Positions 63,301 through 64,000 of a stretch of DNA of 64,000 nt are shown here, piece after piece. The position numbers and the translations under genes are program-made. The notes under the pieces were generated by a model, which was not told the DNA's origin, made no database searches, and saw only the letters and a program-made list of their open reading frames with translations. Numbering within the stretch: position 1 is the first letter of the stretch; each line of letters begins with the position of its first letter. The DNA comes from Todiramphus chloris collaris (lineage: Eukaryota > Chordata > Aves > Coraciiformes > Alcedinidae), in contig JANVCC010000021.1 of the NCBI GenBank assembly GCA_025345505.1, positions 4,752,484-4,816,483 on the forward strand, read 5' to 3'.

Positions 63301-63961
63301 GAGAAAAAAAAAAATCAGTAAAGGCGTTTGTGGGTTCTTTGGAAAATGTAAGCAAAGAAAGCAAACAGTGAGATCAGGATGTACCTGGAGCTGCCACGTA
63401 GAAGTCAAGAACAGTTTGATGTCTGTTTTCTTGGTAGAAGGGGGATTTTTGCTCTAAGGCTGTGGGCAGCCAGCACAGGCAATGTCTGGAGCTGGGAATC
63501 TTTCACTGGCCTGCAAGCACCAGGATGGTAACATGTTCCAGCCTAACAAACACCAGAGCACAGGTGTCTCTTCACACGCTGTGAAAACGATCAGTAAAGC
63601 ATTATTTTTTTCCATAGCTGTAAGCTTAAATATTTAAAAGAAAAGGGATAACATAAAATTTTCATTAGAGCTGCTATAGTTAGGTTAGCAATGTACTGTT
63701 GTCAAAAAAAAAACAACCTTGCAGATTGGTTTTAGACCCAACTTTAAAAAGCAAAACTATCTTTGATAAGGAAGTAAAATATTCTATAAACCCGATGCCA
63801 CTTTAGAGTTGTAGTTTACTTTTGCAAGTTTTCTCCTGAAGATCTTCAGTAAGGATTTCATATTTAAATAGGAATGGGAATGGGGGGGAAGAAAGGTGGA
63901 GGAGCAAATAACAAACTTGTTTAAGATTTCAATACATGCATTTTTTTTTCCTTTTTCTTTC

Positions 63962-64000
<39 letters not shown>
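60346..64000. other. Unique noncoding DNA to window end
   Basis: No recognised gene. Two longer open frames occur: 60629-61003 (begins at TTG) and 63068-63457 (begins at ATG; see findings). A diverged two-copy repeat lies at 62398-62455, an A-rich tract at 62168-62196, and the pyrimidine tract at the end. Confidence 0.5.
63941..64000. repeat. Terminal T-rich pyrimidine tract
   Basis: Sixty bases of T with occasional C run to the last base of the window and probably continue beyond it. If the element is a retroposed tail, its body would lie outside the window on the higher-coordinate side. Confidence 0.95.

Noticed and set aside
1..64000. CRISPR arrays, operons, bacterial ribosome-binding sites, phage or insertion sequences
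   Set aside because: The window is vertebrate nuclear DNA by its CR1 and SINE content. No regularly spaced direct repeats or prokaryotic gene organisation are present.

Overview
This window looks like noncoding DNA from a bird macrochromosome: AT-rich, without a CpG island, and with no recognisable protein-coding gene, rRNA or tRNA. The main evidence for a bird is the set of CR1 LINE 3' ends (antisense on the + strand), which carry the typical avian CR1 tail and reverse-transcriptase C-terminal reading frame. Older amniote SINE and CR1/L3-like relics support this, as do many A-rich/C-rich simple tails. The sequence alone cannot say whether this is intergenic desert or one large intron. Many open frames of 60 to 167 codons exist, but nearly all look like chance, and several of the longest begin at TTG or GTG rather than ATG.

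Layout. 1-1.3 kb holds two CR1 copies in series on the - strand, and 2.2-2.76 kb holds a much older CR1. 2.8-7.1 kb is unique AT-rich sequence with small palindromes. 7.1-9.95 kb holds three strong splice-site-bounded segments (31 nt, 30 nt and a 156 nt terminal segment ending in a stop) that stay in one reading frame, a possible unannotated transcript. 10-14.3 kb is microsatellite and homopolymer-rich. 14.3 kb has an old SINE. 14.5-22.8 kb is very AT-rich unique DNA. 22.8-25.4 kb holds decayed pieces of an ancient 'gtgtaa...ttacac' repeat family and, between them, a compact motif-rich block (23.42-23.82 kb) with paired AP-1 sites and an almost perfect RFX palindrome, the best enhancer candidate. 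25.4-42.9 kb is mostly unique, with one SINE and an 89-bp pure pyrimidine tract. 43.0-43.6 kb is a local GC-rich patch with clustered splice signals and a long open frame. 45.8-46.3 kb has two SINE pieces in opposite orientation. 50.3-51.2 kb has a CR1 scrap and an 18-bp-stem, miRNA-precursor-like hairpin. 53.66 kb has a perfect 20-bp palindrome. 56.9-57.03 kb has a possible - strand exon. 59.3-60.3 kb stacks a very short young CR1 stub, an ancient CR1/L3-like fragment and another old repeat.

No operon-like or pathway-level organisation exists here. The working parts, if any, are likely to be distal regulatory elements, noncoding RNAs and poorly conserved spliced transcripts, all of which need RNA or alignment evidence. 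No convincing new biological system was found. The items most worth checking are the in-frame exon chain at 7.1-9.9 kb, the hairpin at 51.2 kb, the AP-1/RFX block at 23.5 kb and the GC-rich exon-like patch at 43 kb.
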